Assembly (NCBI GenBank): GCA_017640685.1
Contig: JAEPQF010000026.1
Span: 1-35,132 of the forward strand
DNA: 35,132 nt
Direction: 5' to 3'
DNA from: Hyphomicrobiales bacterium
Lineage (GTDB): Bacteria; Pseudomonadota; Alphaproteobacteria; Rhizobiales; HXMU1428-3
Position numbers and translations under genes: made by a program. The stretch's first letter is position 1. The number at the start of each line of letters is the position of its first letter. The notes under the pieces were generated by a model. The model was not told where the DNA came from. It ran no database searches and saw only the letters and a program-made list of their open reading frames with translations. Below are positions 6,716 to 15,627 of the stretch, piece after piece.

Positions 6716-8530
6716 TTAGTACACTCGAGCTTTTGGTTTGATGTAATCAATTTCGTCCGTCAGTGTATAGTTATGAACGGGGCGGAAATCGAGTTTGACT
6801 TTGCCATCGTCTCCAACCCACGCCAATGTGTGTTGCATCCAGTTTTCATCATCCCGATCTGAATAATCTTCACGCGCATGGGCGCCGCGGCTTTCTTTAC
6901 GGTTTACCGCTGAGTAAGCCGTTGTCAGCGAGCATGCCATGAGGTTATCAAACTCTAATGTTTCCATGAGGTCTGAGTTCCAGATGAGTGATCTGTCTGT
7001 GACTGAGATGTCGTCTTTACCATCCCACACTTCTGTGACGCGGCGGCAGCCTTCTGCCATGCTTTCTTCTGTGCGGAACACAGCCACATCTTCTTGCATC
7101 GCTTTTTGCATGGTCAAGCGCATTTCTGCGGTTGAAGTGCTGCCCTTTGCGTGGCGCGCTTTATCAAAACGGCCAAGAATTTTATCAATTTGTTCTTTGC
7201 TTGCTTTTGGCGTTGCTTCTTCGCTGTCAACGATTTGACCAGCGCGAATGCCAGAAGCCCTGCCGAATACAACTAAGTCAATCAATGAGTTAGACCCCAA
7301 ACGGTTTGCACCGTGAACGGACACACAAGCTGCTTCACCAACAGCCATCAAGCCTGGCACAACGGCATCTGGATCACCACCTTTTTTGGTGAGCACTTCG
7401 CCCCAATAGTTACATGGGATGCCGCCCATATTGTAGTGCACTGTTGGCAATACTGGGATTGGCTCTTTGGTTACATCAACGCCAGCAAAAATCTTCGCGC
7501 TTTCTGAGATGCCTGGAAGACGCTCACCAAGAACAGCTGGATCCAGATGATCAAGGTGCAAGAAGATATGGTCGTTTTCTTTGCCGACACCGCGGCCTTC
7601 TCTGATTTCCATGGTCATTGAGCGAGACACAACATCACGGCTAGCAAGGTCTTTGGCGGTTGGTGCATAACGCTCCATGAAGCGCTCGCCTTCAGAGTTG
7701 ACCAGGTAACCACCTTCACCGCGGGCACCTTCTGTGATCAAGCAACCAGCGCCGTAAATGCCTGTAGGGTGGAATTGAACGAATTCCATATCTTGCAATG
7801 GTAAACCGGCCCGAGCTACCATACCGTTGCCATCACCTGTACAGGTGTGAGCAGACGTACATGAAAAGTATGAACGGCCATACCCGCCCGTTGCTAAAAT
7901 AACCAACTTGGCGTTGAAGATGTGCATTGTGCCATCATCAAGGTTCCAAGCGACTAAGCCTTCACATTTGCCGTCATCACTCATGATAAGGTCTAGACCA
8001 AAATATTCAATGAAGAACTCAGCGTCATTTCTCAATGATTGACCATAAAGTGTGTGCAAAATGGCATGGCCTGTTCTATCTGCTGCGGCGCATGTGCGCT
8101 GCACGGGTGGGCCATCACCAAAGTTCTGCATGTGGCCACCGAATGGACGCTGGTAAATTGTACCTTCTTCTGTGCGTGAAAATGGCACGCCGAAGTGATC
8201 GAGTTCATAAACGGCTTCTGGTGCTTCACGGCATAGATATTCAATCGCGTCTTGGTCACCTAACCAGTCAGACCCTTTTACAGTGTCAAACATATGCCAT
8301 TGCCAGCTGTCTGGTCCCATATTACTCAGCGATGCGGCGATGCCACCTTGTGCGGCTACCGTGTGTGAGCGGGTTGGGAACACTTTAGTGACGCAGGCGG
8401 TTTTTAGCCCTGCTTGTGCTGCGCCTAATGTTGCGCGCAAGCCAGAGCCACCAGCACCTAACACCACAACATCATATGAATGCTCAATGGTTTTATAGCC
8501 CAAACCGTTGGTTTCGTTGGTTGCGTTCAT
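6716..8530 (-). CDS. sdhA: succinate dehydrogenase flavoprotein subunit
   Basis: A 604-residue catalytic subunit oxidising succinate to fumarate. The FAD-binding loop is GAGGSG (residues 25-30). [10 protein letters not shown] carries the histidine (about 56) that binds FAD covalently. The central [21 protein letters not shown] segment contains the active-site region. The C-terminal [11 protein letters not shown] and [10 protein letters not shown] are family signatures. Length is normal and nothing is broken. The start ATG at 8530 has GGAG upstream, and the gene begins 7 bases after the sdhD stop, so it is co-transcribed. Confidence 0.98.
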   Translation of the reverse strand: MNATNETNGLGYKTIEHSYDVVVLGAGGSGLRATLGAAQAGLKTACVTKVFPTRSHTVAAQGGIAASLSNMGPDSWQWHMFDTVKGSDWLGDQDAIEYLCREAPEAVYELDHFGVPFSRTEEGTIYQRPFGGHMQNFGDGPPVQRTCAAADRTGHAILHTLYGQSLRNDAEFFIEYFGLDLIMSDDGKCEGLVAWNLDDGTMHIFNAKLVILATGGYGRSYFSCTSAHTCTGDGNGMVARAGLPLQDMEFVQFHPTGIYGAGCLITEGARGEGGYLVNSEGERFMERYAPTAKDLASRDVVSRSMTMEIREGRGVGKENDHIFLHLDHLDPAVLGERLPGISESAKIFAGVDVTKEPIPVLPTVHYNMGGIPCNYWGEVLTKKGGDPDAVVPGLMAVGEAACVSVHGANRLGSNSLIDLVVFGRASGIRAGQIVDSEEATPKASKEQIDKILGRFDKARHAKGSTSTAEMRLTMQKAMQEDVAVFRTEESMAEGCRRVTEVWDGKDDISVTDRSLIWNSDLMETLEFDNLMACSLTTAYSAVNRKESRGAHAREDYSDRDDENWMQHTLAWVGDDGKVKLDFRPVHNYTLTDEIDYIKPKARVY

Positions 8531-8537
8531 GGGTTTC

Positions 8538-8918
8538 TTAAGCTCCGAAGCTGAGTTTTAATAGAGAATATACACCTGCCAAAGCAACAAAGGCGGTGTA
8601 AAATGTATTGAGGATGACAAGACCAATTTTGCTGCCTTCATTGTGTACATAGTCTTCGATAACGACCTGCATGCCTAAGCGCATGTGATATGTTGCTGAC
8701 ATGACAAATGCCGTTGATAAAACGAAGTGCAATGGATTTTGGAAAAAGGCTTTCACAGTTGTGAGATCCTGTCCCACGAGGTGAAATGCCGCATAGACAA
8801 GAAACACTGATAATAATAGGTTTGCTAGACCGGTTACCCGTTGGCGCCAAAAGTGCTCTGAACCTTCATTTGCGGTTCCTAAGCCTTTCACATTTGAAAG
8901 AGGTGTCCTGTAAGACAT
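8538..8918 (-). CDS. sdhD: succinate dehydrogenase membrane anchor subunit
   Basis: A 126-residue membrane subunit with three predicted helices (about 33-50, 60-80, 95-120). The opening [24 protein letters not shown] is typical of alphaproteobacterial SdhD, and [18 protein letters not shown] contains the likely haem/quinone-side histidine. GGAGAAG precedes the ATG. It is separated from sdhC by an unusually long 255-base gap but sits directly before sdhA. Confidence 0.93.
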   Translation of the reverse strand: MSYRTPLSNVKGLGTANEGSEHFWRQRVTGLANLLLSVFLVYAAFHLVGQDLTTVKAFFQNPLHFVLSTAFVMSATYHMRLGMQVVIEDYVHNEGSKIGLVILNTFYTAFVALAGVYSLLKLSFGA

Positions 8919-9173
8919 AGCTATTCTTCTCCGGCTTGGCAGTTGTTCTTTTTGCCCTCTAGGTGAGGTGAGAACTCATACCTTTTGACTTTTTGTTTAA
9001 GCTTGTTGTAATTCTTAAAACGGTACCCACTTTAAAGTAACAAGCCTTTGTTATTCATTTGGTATATCTCGCTGATTTTATTGGCGAGACTGTCATTCAT
9101 TTAGAATCGTATGTTACCTGCTAAACTTTTTTGCCCTCAACACAAAGAGCTTTTCCTTAGCAACTATTTTATA
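8919..9173 (-). other. long sdhC-sdhD intergenic region
   Basis: 255 bases between two genes that usually overlap or nearly touch. It contains a 6-bp stem TCTCGC/GCGAGA (around 9066-9088) and no open frame of note on either strand. Possible roles are an extra promoter for sdhDAB, an mRNA processing site or remains of an insertion. None can be settled from the sequence alone. Confidence 0.5.
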
Positions 9174-9566
9174 TTAGCTGCAAAGCAGATACCATAAAAC
9201 GCCTGTAATCATGATTGGGGCTACAACGCCAATTCTGGCCATTGTTTCAACTGTTGCTAAATTAAAGCCTTTGGCAAAATCCCAAATAAAATGACGAATA
9301 CCGCCAAACATGTGATGGAAAAACCCCCACGTTGCCAGCAATAGAACCAATTTACCGAGCATTGTATCGAGCAATGAGTTGACCCAATCAAAATAGGCTG
9401 GTCCGCTTGCGGCCGCCATGAGCCACCAGGTAAAAATCAAAATTCCAAAGTAAAGGCCAACGCCGGTTAGCCTGTTCATGATTGACATCATCATTGTCAA
9501 CATTGGAGAGTAAATTTGTAAATGCGGCGATAAGGGCCGCGCAGCTTTGAGCTTGTGTTGGCTCAT
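9174..9566 (-). CDS. sdhC: succinate dehydrogenase cytochrome b556 subunit
   Basis: A 130-residue membrane subunit with three helices. RPLSPHLQIY at the N-terminus and the SIMNRLTGVGLYFG segment are the SdhC signatures around the quinone site. HHMFGGIRHFIWD contains the axial haem b histidine. The start at 9566 (MSQHKLKAARPLS) is chosen over 9578 because GAGGG lies 6 nt upstream. First gene of sdhCDAB; its promoter should lie in the 216-base divergent region before 9783. Confidence 0.94.
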   Translation of the reverse strand: MSQHKLKAARPLSPHLQIYSPMLTMMMSIMNRLTGVGLYFGILIFTWWLMAAASGPAYFDWVNSLLDTMLGKLVLLLATWGFFHHMFGGIRHFIWDFAKGFNLATVETMARIGVVAPIMITGVLWYLLCS

Positions 9567-9782
9567 TATTTCCCTCACTATTGTATCTCATCAGCTCGAA
9601 CTAAAAGAGTTTATCATTCATATACGCGAATGAGTGATGAGCAGATTAGATAAGCAGCAATTCATTATTAATATTAGATGGTTTGTTTTTTGTATCTTAA
9701 GATGTACCAAAGTCTTTGACTAAAGGTCAATACTAAACTCAATGGGTTTTCTTATTGCCCGTTTATTGTGCAGGATCGCTAT

Positions 9783-10364
9783 ATGCCTTTGTTTTTTAAG
9801 ATTTTTATTTGCCCCGCAATCATGTGCCTTGTGCTTTTTATTCAGACTTTTTCTGCACTCGCTGAAGATAAGGGCAGCTTACCTGCTCCTCAAACTTGGA
9901 CTGCTTTTCAAGAAACTGATTATGGCGCTACACTTTATTACCCTTCAAATTGGTTTGCTGAGCCAGAGAAAAAAGGCAATTTTTTCACTTTTGCTTCCCT
10001 TCATGATGACGCTATCTTAACTTTCAGAACCTATTTAGACCCACTTCGAATAGGAGCTGAAGAGACAGCTAAAAAATTAAAGACAAGCCTTGGGGCACAC
10101 CGGATTATTTCATTAAAGCAAGAAAATATGTGGTATGAAGCTGAACTTAATGGAGATGAATATGTTCTTCCTGGGCATGCAGCTAAGCCTGTTCTCAAAA
10201 CCTTTATTCGTACCGTTTATAGTTGCAAAGAGCGGATTGTTAGCCAAATTAGTTTAACTTACCCAACCTCAACAGGTGAACAATATGAGGCAATGCTAAA
10301 AAAGCTGATCCGGCGGTTTCAACAAGGTGTGGGGTCGAAAACGCCGGTTCGAGACTGTAGTTAA
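9783..10364 (+). CDS. secreted protein of unknown function
   Basis: A 193-residue protein starting at ATG 9783, with AGGA 7 nt upstream; a GTG at 9768 is in frame but poorer. Residues 1-27 form a signal peptide (FFKIFICPAIMCLVLFIQTFSALA|ED). The mature domain has the look of a PsbP/Mog1-like or lipoprotein-type fold, with YGATLYYPSNWF and FFTFASLHDDAILTFRTY, a pattern seen in periplasmic proteins of unknown role. It ends with two mature cysteines (SCKER and DCS) that could pair. Divergent from sdhC; no functional clue from neighbours. Confidence 0.7.
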   Translation: MPLFFKIFICPAIMCLVLFIQTFSALAEDKGSLPAPQTWTAFQETDYGATLYYPSNWFAEPEKKGNFFTFASLHDDAILTFRTYLDPLRIGAEETAKKLKTSLGAHRIISLKQENMWYEAELNGDEYVLPGHAAKPVLKTFIRTVYSCKERIVSQISLTYPTSTGEQYEAMLKKLIRRFQQGVGSKTPVRDCS

Positions 10365-10381
10365 GCCCTCGTATTTTTAAT

Positions 10382-10882
10382 TTATGCTCGTTTTTCCTGA
10401 AGTTTTTCTTCTGCCTTAACGCCTTTTTGGTAGGTTTCATAGATGAAGATTGGAATATTTAGTTCACCTAAATGTTTTTCAATTAACGGTTCAACTTCGC
10501 TCCATTCACAGCCGCCAACACCTGTTGCTAATTTCGGCAATGCAAGTGAATGAATGTTATTTTCAATCACTTGTTTTTGCAGGTCTTTTAAAGCGTGATT
10601 GATATTGGCATGGGTTGCTTTGCCTGGATTTGCGCTTTTGTCTTTTGCTGGCTCTTGAGTGAGAAGATTAAAGATTACCCTTTCTGGCCCTGCCCAAATC
10701 CATGCACTGCCAGCTTTTGGATTAAATTGAAAACAATAGTGGCGAAAATCTTTGACCATTGCTGGGTGTAGCTGCTTTAAACTCAGCGCTAGTCCCTGGT
10801 TGAAATGATCATGAGGGGCAACGCCGTGGGCTATTGCTCTTGCTTCACTTAAAAGAATGTCACCGGATACTTTGGTAATCAT
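10382..10882 (-). CDS. macro domain protein (ADP-ribose-binding, DarG/TARG1-like)
   Basis: A 166-residue stand-alone macro domain. ITKVSGDILLSEARAIAHGVAPHDHFNQGLA is the N-terminal strand and ADP-ribose-binding region. LPKLATGVGGCEWSEVEPLIEKHL (about 112-135) is the phosphate-binding loop and following helix typical of the Poa1/TARG1/DarG branch. Such domains hydrolyse ADP-ribose derivatives, including ADP-ribosylated DNA bases or acidic residues. No DarT-like ADP-ribosyltransferase is adjacent, so a toxin-antitoxin role is not supported here. GAGG precedes the ATG. Confidence 0.82.
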   Translation of the reverse strand: MITKVSGDILLSEARAIAHGVAPHDHFNQGLALSLKQLHPAMVKDFRHYCFQFNPKAGSAWIWAGPERVIFNLLTQEPAKDKSANPGKATHANINHALKDLQKQVIENNIHSLALPKLATGVGGCEWSEVEPLIEKHLGELNIPIFIYETYQKGVKAEEKLQEKRA

Positions 10883-10999
10883 GGTTAGCCTCGTTTATTG
10901 GGGATGGTTCATATCCTTTTCTTATCACGATACTGGAGGCTAACTCATTGATATATCTCAAGAGTGAATGTGAAACTTTCAGGTCTTCATTCTTAAATT

Positions 11000-11767
11000 T
11001 TAACTAAAATGTTCCTTTGCTAATTCAGCTAATGCTGCCTGAACTTTTAAAAATGGTTCTGGCCCGAAACTCACTCGTGCGACGCCCAACTCGCTGATCC
11101 GCTCTTTTGTGAGAGTGCTGGCTCGTCCCATGATATTTACCGGTAAGTTCACTGAGCTGCATAATTTCTCGATTAAAGCTTCATCTTTTAAGCCGGGTGC
11201 AAAAAAGCCTGATGCGCCCGCTTGCTCATATGCGTTTGCGCGCTCTATTGCCTCATTAATCATTGTTTTATCATGAGTATCTTGAGGGGCTTTTAGGAAA
11301 ATATCGGTTCTCGCATTAATAAAAGCAGGAATGCCCGCTTCTTCGCATGCTGTTAACAGTCCTTTTATACGATCACTTTGTTCCGCAATTGAATATAAAT
11401 CATTTGCCTTGACGATTTGATCTTCAAAATTAACTCCAATGACACCAGCACTTAATACTTTTTGCATGGTCTCTTTCACTTCACGGGCTGTTTCTTCATA
11501 GCCGCCTTCTATGTCCATAGTTACTGGAAGAGTGACACTCTTGATGATGCGTTTGATATTCTCAATGGCAAAATCGAGCGGCAGCTCTTCTCCATCTTTA
11601 AAGCCATTTGCCATTGCAACCGGGGCACTTCCTGTTGCGAGTGCTTTGGCGCCAGCTTTAGCAACCGTTTTGGCGCTGCCCGCATCCCAGATATTATAAA
11701 GTATGATCGGATCTCCCTTAACATGAAGGGAGCGAAAATGGTTTGCTTGCTCTTTTTGTGATGACAT
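11000..11767 (-). CDS. isocitrate lyase / PEP mutase superfamily enzyme
   Basis: A 255-residue TIM-barrel enzyme of the PEP mutase/ICL family. NIWDAGSAKTVAKAGAKALATGS (about 25-47) is the substrate loop. MDIEGGY provides the acidic Mg2+ ligands, and GVNFEDQ and INARTD are further family motifs. The KKCGH catalytic loop of true isocitrate lyase is absent, so it does not supply a glyoxylate shunt. It resembles 2-methylisocitrate-lyase-like, oxaloacetate decarboxylase or carboxyphosphonoenolpyruvate-mutase-like proteins; the substrate cannot be told. AAGGTG precedes the ATG. It stands 43 bases downstream of the GFA gene and may be co-transcribed with it. Confidence 0.85.
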   Translation of the reverse strand: MSSQKEQANHFRSLHVKGDPIILYNIWDAGSAKTVAKAGAKALATGSAPVAMANGFKDGEELPLDFAIENIKRIIKSVTLPVTMDIEGGYEETAREVKETMQKVLSAGVIGVNFEDQIVKANDLYSIAEQSDRIKGLLTACEEAGIPAFINARTDIFLKAPQDTHDKTMINEAIERANAYEQAGASGFFAPGLKDEALIEKLCSSVNLPVNIMGRASTLTKERISELGVARVSFGPEPFLKVQAALAELAKEHFS

Positions 11768-11809
11768 TTAGAACACCTTTTTCATTGGTTTTATATTCAT
11801 TTAAAGTCA

Positions 11810-12244
11810 TTAGTCTGAAGAAAATTCGGCCATTACTTCTTCTGTTGTTTGCCTTAAATGATCTCCAGCAAACTCATAACCACCTGGTTTTTCATCGATG
11901 AAAATTTCTCTTTCCATTGTTAAGTTTGAGTTCTCATCTAATAATCCCATGGAGATATATGTTATCCCGTGGTGCTTTCCTTCAGCTGTGACTTTATAAT
12001 AAAGATTTGTTCCACAATTATTGCAGAAAGTCCGCTCGGCCCATTCAGATGATTTATAGGCTTTAATATGCTCTTCACCTTTGAGATTTGTTAAATGAGC
12101 AGCTATTGCTAGGTAGGGACCGCTTCCCCATCTGCGGCACATATCACAATGGCAGGCAGAGAATGTTTCTTTTATCAATTCGGCTGTGAAAGAAATTTCA
12201 CCGCATAAGCAGTGGCCCTCAATTGTCCTCAGTCCTTTGGTCAT
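11810..12244 (-). CDS. GFA/CENP-V fold zinc protein
   Basis: A 144-residue protein of the glutathione-dependent formaldehyde-activating (GFA) family. The zinc-site cysteines are seen in GHCLCGEISF, CHCDMCRRWG and FCNNCGTNLYY. The family binds two zinc ions and is often annotated as S-hydroxymethylglutathione synthase, but most members have no proven activity. The ATG at 12244 is preferred over a GTG three codons upstream because AGGGG is at the right distance. Upstream of the PEP-mutase-like gene on the same strand. Confidence 0.87.
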   Translation of the reverse strand: MTKGLRTIEGHCLCGEISFTAELIKETFSACHCDMCRRWGSGPYLAIAAHLTNLKGEEHIKAYKSSEWAERTFCNNCGTNLYYKVTAEGKHHGITYISMGLLDENSNLTMEREIFIDEKPGGYEFAGDHLRQTTEEVMAEFSSD

Positions 12245-12340
12245 TTTGCTCACCCCTCATAGATTCAATATTTCCATTACCAAAAATTGAAGCTTATCGC
12301 AGATATTCAAAAGTTGAGAGTGGTTGACTTTATTTTATGT

Positions 12341-12847
12341 TCACAATTTGGAGAGCAAGACACATAAGTAACAAACACCAAGCCCAAGACAAAGAGGCGC
12401 GTAGTATTTTTTATCTAATGACCTGAAAGGTTCTTCTGGAGTTTGCTGTTGCGCCAAAGATGTGTAGGTGACCAAGCCTCTTGCAAAGAAGATCAATGTG
12501 AGGCCAATCATTGCGGTTTTTAAAACCCAGAGGGGGAGCATGCTATTCATCAATGCTAAAATTGGGTGAAAACTGACTGGGGCCATTTGGGTTAGCTCAA
12601 GAGGTCTATCTTTCCCTACGAGCCAAAGCAAGGGGATTATACCTGCAATGAAAATTAACAATGCGACAAGGAAGGTTAGGCCAGCTTTGGGTATTTTTGT
12701 CATCCCCTTTCTACCAATGACGGCTTTGGCCAAACTCTCATCATCTTTTCCTGGCCATTTGCCGCCCACTGCCCAAAAGAGATGGAGTAAAGCAACCAGG
12801 GTCAGTATCACAAAAATTAAAAGGGCTATTGCTAGAGTTAAGCTCAT
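12341..12847 (-). CDS. DUF3995 integral membrane protein
   Basis: A 168-residue protein with four hydrophobic helices (about 3-25, 55-78, 105-125, 148-166). The first contains LLHLFWAVGGKWPGKD, the DUF3995 signature. No function is known for the family. The ATG at 12847 has GAGGA 5 nt before it, better than the TTG one codon earlier. It lies 36 bases after the next membrane protein gene on the same strand, probably in one transcript opposite the TetR gene. Confidence 0.78.
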   Translation of the reverse strand: MSLTLAIALLIFVILTLVALLHLFWAVGGKWPGKDDESLAKAVIGRKGMTKIPKAGLTFLVALLIFIAGIIPLLWLVGKDRPLELTQMAPVSFHPILALMNSMLPLWVLKTAMIGLTLIFFARGLVTYTSLAQQQTPEEPFRSLDKKYYAPLCLGLGVCYLCVLLSKL

Positions 12848-12883
12848 CAAATCCTCTTACAATTTCTTTTGTATTTTCGACCT

Positions 12884-13267
12884 TTAAGCTCTGCGTCTAT
12901 TTCGACACCCAAATAATATAAGAGCCGCTATAGTGATAAAAATGGTCCATTGAGGCATCAAGAACAATGTTCCTAATTTGCTTAATCCATAAAATATAAA
13001 AAGGCCGGCGAAGGCTAAATATTGCAGAGCTATGAGAAAACTTAAACTTTGAAATCGAATTGGTTTAAAGGCAGCGCAAAAAAGCGCGACGCTGTTAATG
13101 ATTAAAACAACGGTTACAGCATGCCAAAGGATGGATGTGTAAGCCTTTAGGATGGTCGTTAAATTCGCATCTAAAATTGGTTCGTGCACTTCTTTTCCGC
13201 CGCCTACAATATGCAAACCAATAGTGATTGTAGATATGATAGCGGCAAGTAAGATCGATTTACTCAT
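12884..13267 (-). CDS. small four-helix membrane protein of unknown family
   Basis: A 127-residue protein with about four hydrophobic segments (3-22, 42-65, 74-97, 101-121) and an Arg-rich end (CRNRRRA). I do not recognise the family. The ATG at 13267 is chosen because AAGGACG lies just before it. The gene is divergent from a TetR regulator with a short 56-base region holding a palindrome, so it is the likely TetR target, together with the DUF3995 gene behind it. Confidence 0.68.
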   Translation of the reverse strand: MSKSILLAAIISTITIGLHIVGGGKEVHEPILDANLTTILKAYTSILWHAVTVVLIINSVALFCAAFKPIRFQSLSFLIALQYLAFAGLFIFYGLSKLGTLFLMPQWTIFITIAALILFGCRNRRRA

Positions 13268-13300
13268 TTCACGTCCTTTAATCAAAAAATTTCAACAACC

Positions 13301-13314
13301 ATACGGTAGCGTAT
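13301..13314. promoter_or_regulatory. candidate TetR operator
   Basis: ATACG-gtag-CGTAT is a perfect inverted repeat in the 56-base divergent region, 9 nt before the TetR ATG. Its position suits autorepression and control of the divergent membrane protein gene. Confidence 0.55.
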
Positions 13315-13323
13315 AGATTTTTC

Positions 13324-13890
13324 ATGATTTTAAAAAAAACACTCACTTCTGAAGATTGGATTAGAGCCTCTTTTCGCGCTCTAACCCAAGGCGGGCCTGG
13401 CGCCATTCGTGCTGAAGCAATTGCGCGAGACCTGAAAGTTAGCAAGGGCTCTTTTTATTGGCATTTCAAAGATGTAGCTTCTTTGCAATCAGAAATGTTA
13501 GAACACTGGCAACTGGCTGCTACAGAAGCAATCATTGAAAATGTTGATGAGAGTGGGATGAAGCCTGAAGAGCAATTGCATTTGCTAATTATGCTTGCGA
13601 CTAGCACACGCAATGAACCCTATGGCGGCGTGTTAGCCGAGGCTGCCATTCGCGATTGGGGGCGATATTATCAACTTGCTGCTGATACCGTGACAGCTGT
13701 TGATGAGAAACGTTTGAAATATACAAGAGACTTATTTTTAAGTTGCGGCCATAGTAAAAAGAGGGCTACTCAAAATGCGAATTTACTTTACGGAGCCCTC
13801 ATCGGCTTAGAAGGTTTGGCGTGCCAACAGCTTGTCAATTTGCGTGAAGACATGCTTTATTTATTAGAATTAGCTTTGCAGAATGATTAG
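13324..13890 (+). CDS. TetR-family transcriptional regulator
   Basis: A 188-residue protein. The N-terminal helix-turn-helix spans about residues 9-55: DWIRASFRALTQGGPGAIRAEAIARDLKVSKGSFYWHFKD, a textbook TetR motif. The C-terminal domain has a GALIGLEGLACQQL helix of the dimer interface. The ligand is unknown. There is no ribosome site before the ATG and the operator ends 9 nt upstream, so the message may be nearly leaderless. Divergent from two small membrane protein genes, its likely targets. Confidence 0.85.
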   Translation: MILKKTLTSEDWIRASFRALTQGGPGAIRAEAIARDLKVSKGSFYWHFKDVASLQSEMLEHWQLAATEAIIENVDESGMKPEEQLHLLIMLATSTRNEPYGGVLAEAAIRDWGRYYQLAADTVTAVDEKRLKYTRDLFLSCGHSKKRATQNANLLYGALIGLEGLACQQLVNLREDMLYLLELALQND

Positions 13891-13927
13891 GAGCAAGTGA
13901 ATATTAAAATTTCTCGCACTTGCTCCT
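13889..13927. terminator. hairpin between convergent tetR and hydroxylase genes
   Basis: AGGAGCAAGTG (13889-13899) pairs with CACTTGCTCCT (13917-13927), an 11-bp perfect stem with a 17-base loop. Only short T/A runs flank it, so efficiency is uncertain. It lies between two converging units and the 5' arm overlaps the tetR stop codon. Confidence 0.6.
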
Positions 13928-13959
13928 CTCAAATAAAAATGGCGTCCGGATAAATAGAG

Positions 13960-14871
13960 CTAGTTTTCTCTCATACCTTTGCTTGCATCTAAAGAGAGTT
14001 CCTGATCTTTTTTGTTTCTTTTTGGCCTCCAACCAGGTCGGCCAAAAATGTAGCCGAATGCATCATTGATGCTTTTTGATGACCTCACGTCTTTTGCAAT
14101 CAACCAATATTCTTTGAAGTTTATGGTCAATGGGTTTGAAGAATTAAGCGGGATCGTTACCCCATATTTGACCTTTTCTTCTTCAGCCTGATAAGTGCCA
14201 AATAGATGGTCCCATATCATCAAAACACCGCCATAATTTTTATCAAGGTATTTCCGGTTAGAGCCATGATGTACACGGTGAACGGAGGGGGTGTTAAAGA
14301 TTTTATCAAGGCCTTTTAACTTACCAATTTTTTCGGTGTGGATCCAGGTTTGATAAACCACGATGAATAAAAAGGCGATAATGGTCTGGGTAACCTCAAA
14401 ACCAATGACAATCATCGGCACTAAGAATATCCACTCAATCAGGCTATCTACCCAAGCCAACCTAAGAGACGTTGTTAAATTATATTCTGGTGACGAATGA
14501 TGGACAATGTGATTTGCCCAAAGAATTCGGATTTCATGCTCAAAACGATGCATCCAATAATAGGTTAAATCAGCAGCCAGTAACGCAAGAGCCCAACTCC
14601 ACCAGGTTAAAGGGATTTTATATGAAATGAAACTTTCGGTGACTGTGAGGCATATGACAAATATGGCGCCATAAAGAGTTCTCTCTAAAAGGGCGCTGAT
14701 AAATGCAATAAAGAAGTTTGCTATTGTCTCTTTGTATTTGGTGCGCCGTTTTGTGTAAATATCCCAAGCGGTTTCCAAGACAATGAGAGAGAAGAAAAAA
14801 ATGGCTATATATTCTAGAACACCTAAGACAGAAGAAAGTTCTTCAAAACGTTTTTCTAAATTTTCAAACAT
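13960..14871 (-). CDS. fatty acid hydroxylase / sterol desaturase family membrane enzyme
   Basis: A 303-residue integral membrane di-iron enzyme. The histidine clusters are HRFEH, HIVHHSS and HRVHHG, with further His in TWIHTEKIG, the set expected for the family. Several membrane helices lie before the first cluster and around the centre. Substrate unknown: fatty acids, carotenoids, alkylglycerols or sterol-like lipids are all possible. The frame is open to a TTG at 14922, but that lies in an operator-like sequence; the ATG at 14871 is the better start. Divergent from a TetR gene that should repress it. Confidence 0.85.
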   Translation of the reverse strand: MFENLEKRFEELSSVLGVLEYIAIFFFSLIVLETAWDIYTKRRTKYKETIANFFIAFISALLERTLYGAIFVICLTVTESFISYKIPLTWWSWALALLAADLTYYWMHRFEHEIRILWANHIVHHSSPEYNLTTSLRLAWVDSLIEWIFLVPMIVIGFEVTQTIIAFLFIVVYQTWIHTEKIGKLKGLDKIFNTPSVHRVHHGSNRKYLDKNYGGVLMIWDHLFGTYQAEEEKVKYGVTIPLNSSNPLTINFKEYWLIAKDVRSSKSINDAFGYIFGRPGWRPKRNKKDQELSLDASKGMREN

Positions 14872-14954
14872 AGAGTTTTTCCAACTAATCTTTAATTTTT
14901 TAAAGAGTGAAACGTCGTTCAAATCATGCTAGTTTAAAACTTACAAACAAATAT

Positions 14955-14972
14955 AATGAACGACCGTTCATT
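14955..14972. promoter_or_regulatory. TetR operator (AATGAACG/CGTTCATT)
   Basis: A perfect 18-bp palindrome, AATGAACGACCGTTCATT, of the form seen at many TetR-family operators. A degenerate second copy (TGAACGACGTTTCA on the minus strand) lies near 14910-14924, so both divergent promoters could be covered. Confidence 0.75.
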
Positions 14973-15012
14973 CAAATATAATGCAAAAAATATTTTTTGC
15001 AAGAGATCGCGC

Positions 15013-15627
15013 ATGAATAGAAAAACACAGATAAAAAAAACTCGATTAGAAACCACGCAGGAAAAGCGGCATTTGATTTTGCTTGCTGCTATTGATTGCT
15101 TTTTGCAAAAAGGGTTTCATCAAACCAGCATGAGGGATATTGCAAAAAAATCTGGCAGTAGTTTGGGGAATATTTACAACCACTTTAAAAGTAAAGATGT
15201 GCTCATAACTGAAATCGCAACTTTAGAAGCTGGGGAACTTGATGATATTATTCGCCTTTTGGAAGGAGAGCGCTCTGCATCTCTTATTCTTCAAGACTTT
15301 ATAGATGTTTACCTGAAATTGGTTTCTAAACGGGAGAATATTCTATTAACAGCCGAGATTACAACCGAAGGGTTGAGAAATAAATCAATCGGCAAAGGTT
15401 TTGTTGCGAATAGAGTTAAGTTAACAAAAGCACTTTCAGGTTTGATTGATAAAGGGCTTCAATCAAAAGAGTTTACTCTTAATATTGATAAAAAAGAAGT
15501 TTCTCATCTTATTTTAGACCTTATTGAAGGGCTGGCTATGCGAACAGCTTTTGCTGGAGGCCGCATTTCTCCGAAAGCAAAAAAAGCATTGAAGGCCTTG
15601 ATAGAGAAAACGATTATGGCGGCTTAG
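15013..15627 (+). CDS. TetR-family transcriptional regulator of the hydroxylase unit
   Basis: A 204-residue protein. The helix-turn-helix EKRHLILLAAIDCFLQKGFHQTSMRDIAKKSGSSLGNIYNHFKSKDVLI falls at about residues 17-65 from this start. An upstream in-frame ATG at 14956 lies inside the operator palindrome, so translation from there is unlikely; the ATG at 15013 gives the usual short basic N-terminus. The C-terminal domain is typical (DLIEGLAMRTAF). It is followed without a gap by a 2TM protein and divergently transcribed from the hydroxylase gene. Confidence 0.85.
   Translation: MNRKTQIKKTRLETTQEKRHLILLAAIDCFLQKGFHQTSMRDIAKKSGSSLGNIYNHFKSKDVLITEIATLEAGELDDIIRLLEGERSASLILQDFIDVYLKLVSKRENILLTAEITTEGLRNKSIGKGFVANRVKLTKALSGLIDKGLQSKEFTLNIDKKEVSHLILDLIEGLAMRTAFAGGRISPKAKKALKALIEKTIMAA

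Noticed and set aside
11000-11767. Isocitrate lyase (aceA) of the glyoxylate shunt
   Set aside because: It is far too short and lacks the KKCGH catalytic loop; it is a PEP-mutase-like relative.
14872-14922. TTG start for the hydroxylase gene
   Set aside because: It lies in an operator-like sequence and lacks a ribosome site; the ATG at 14871 gives a normal family length.
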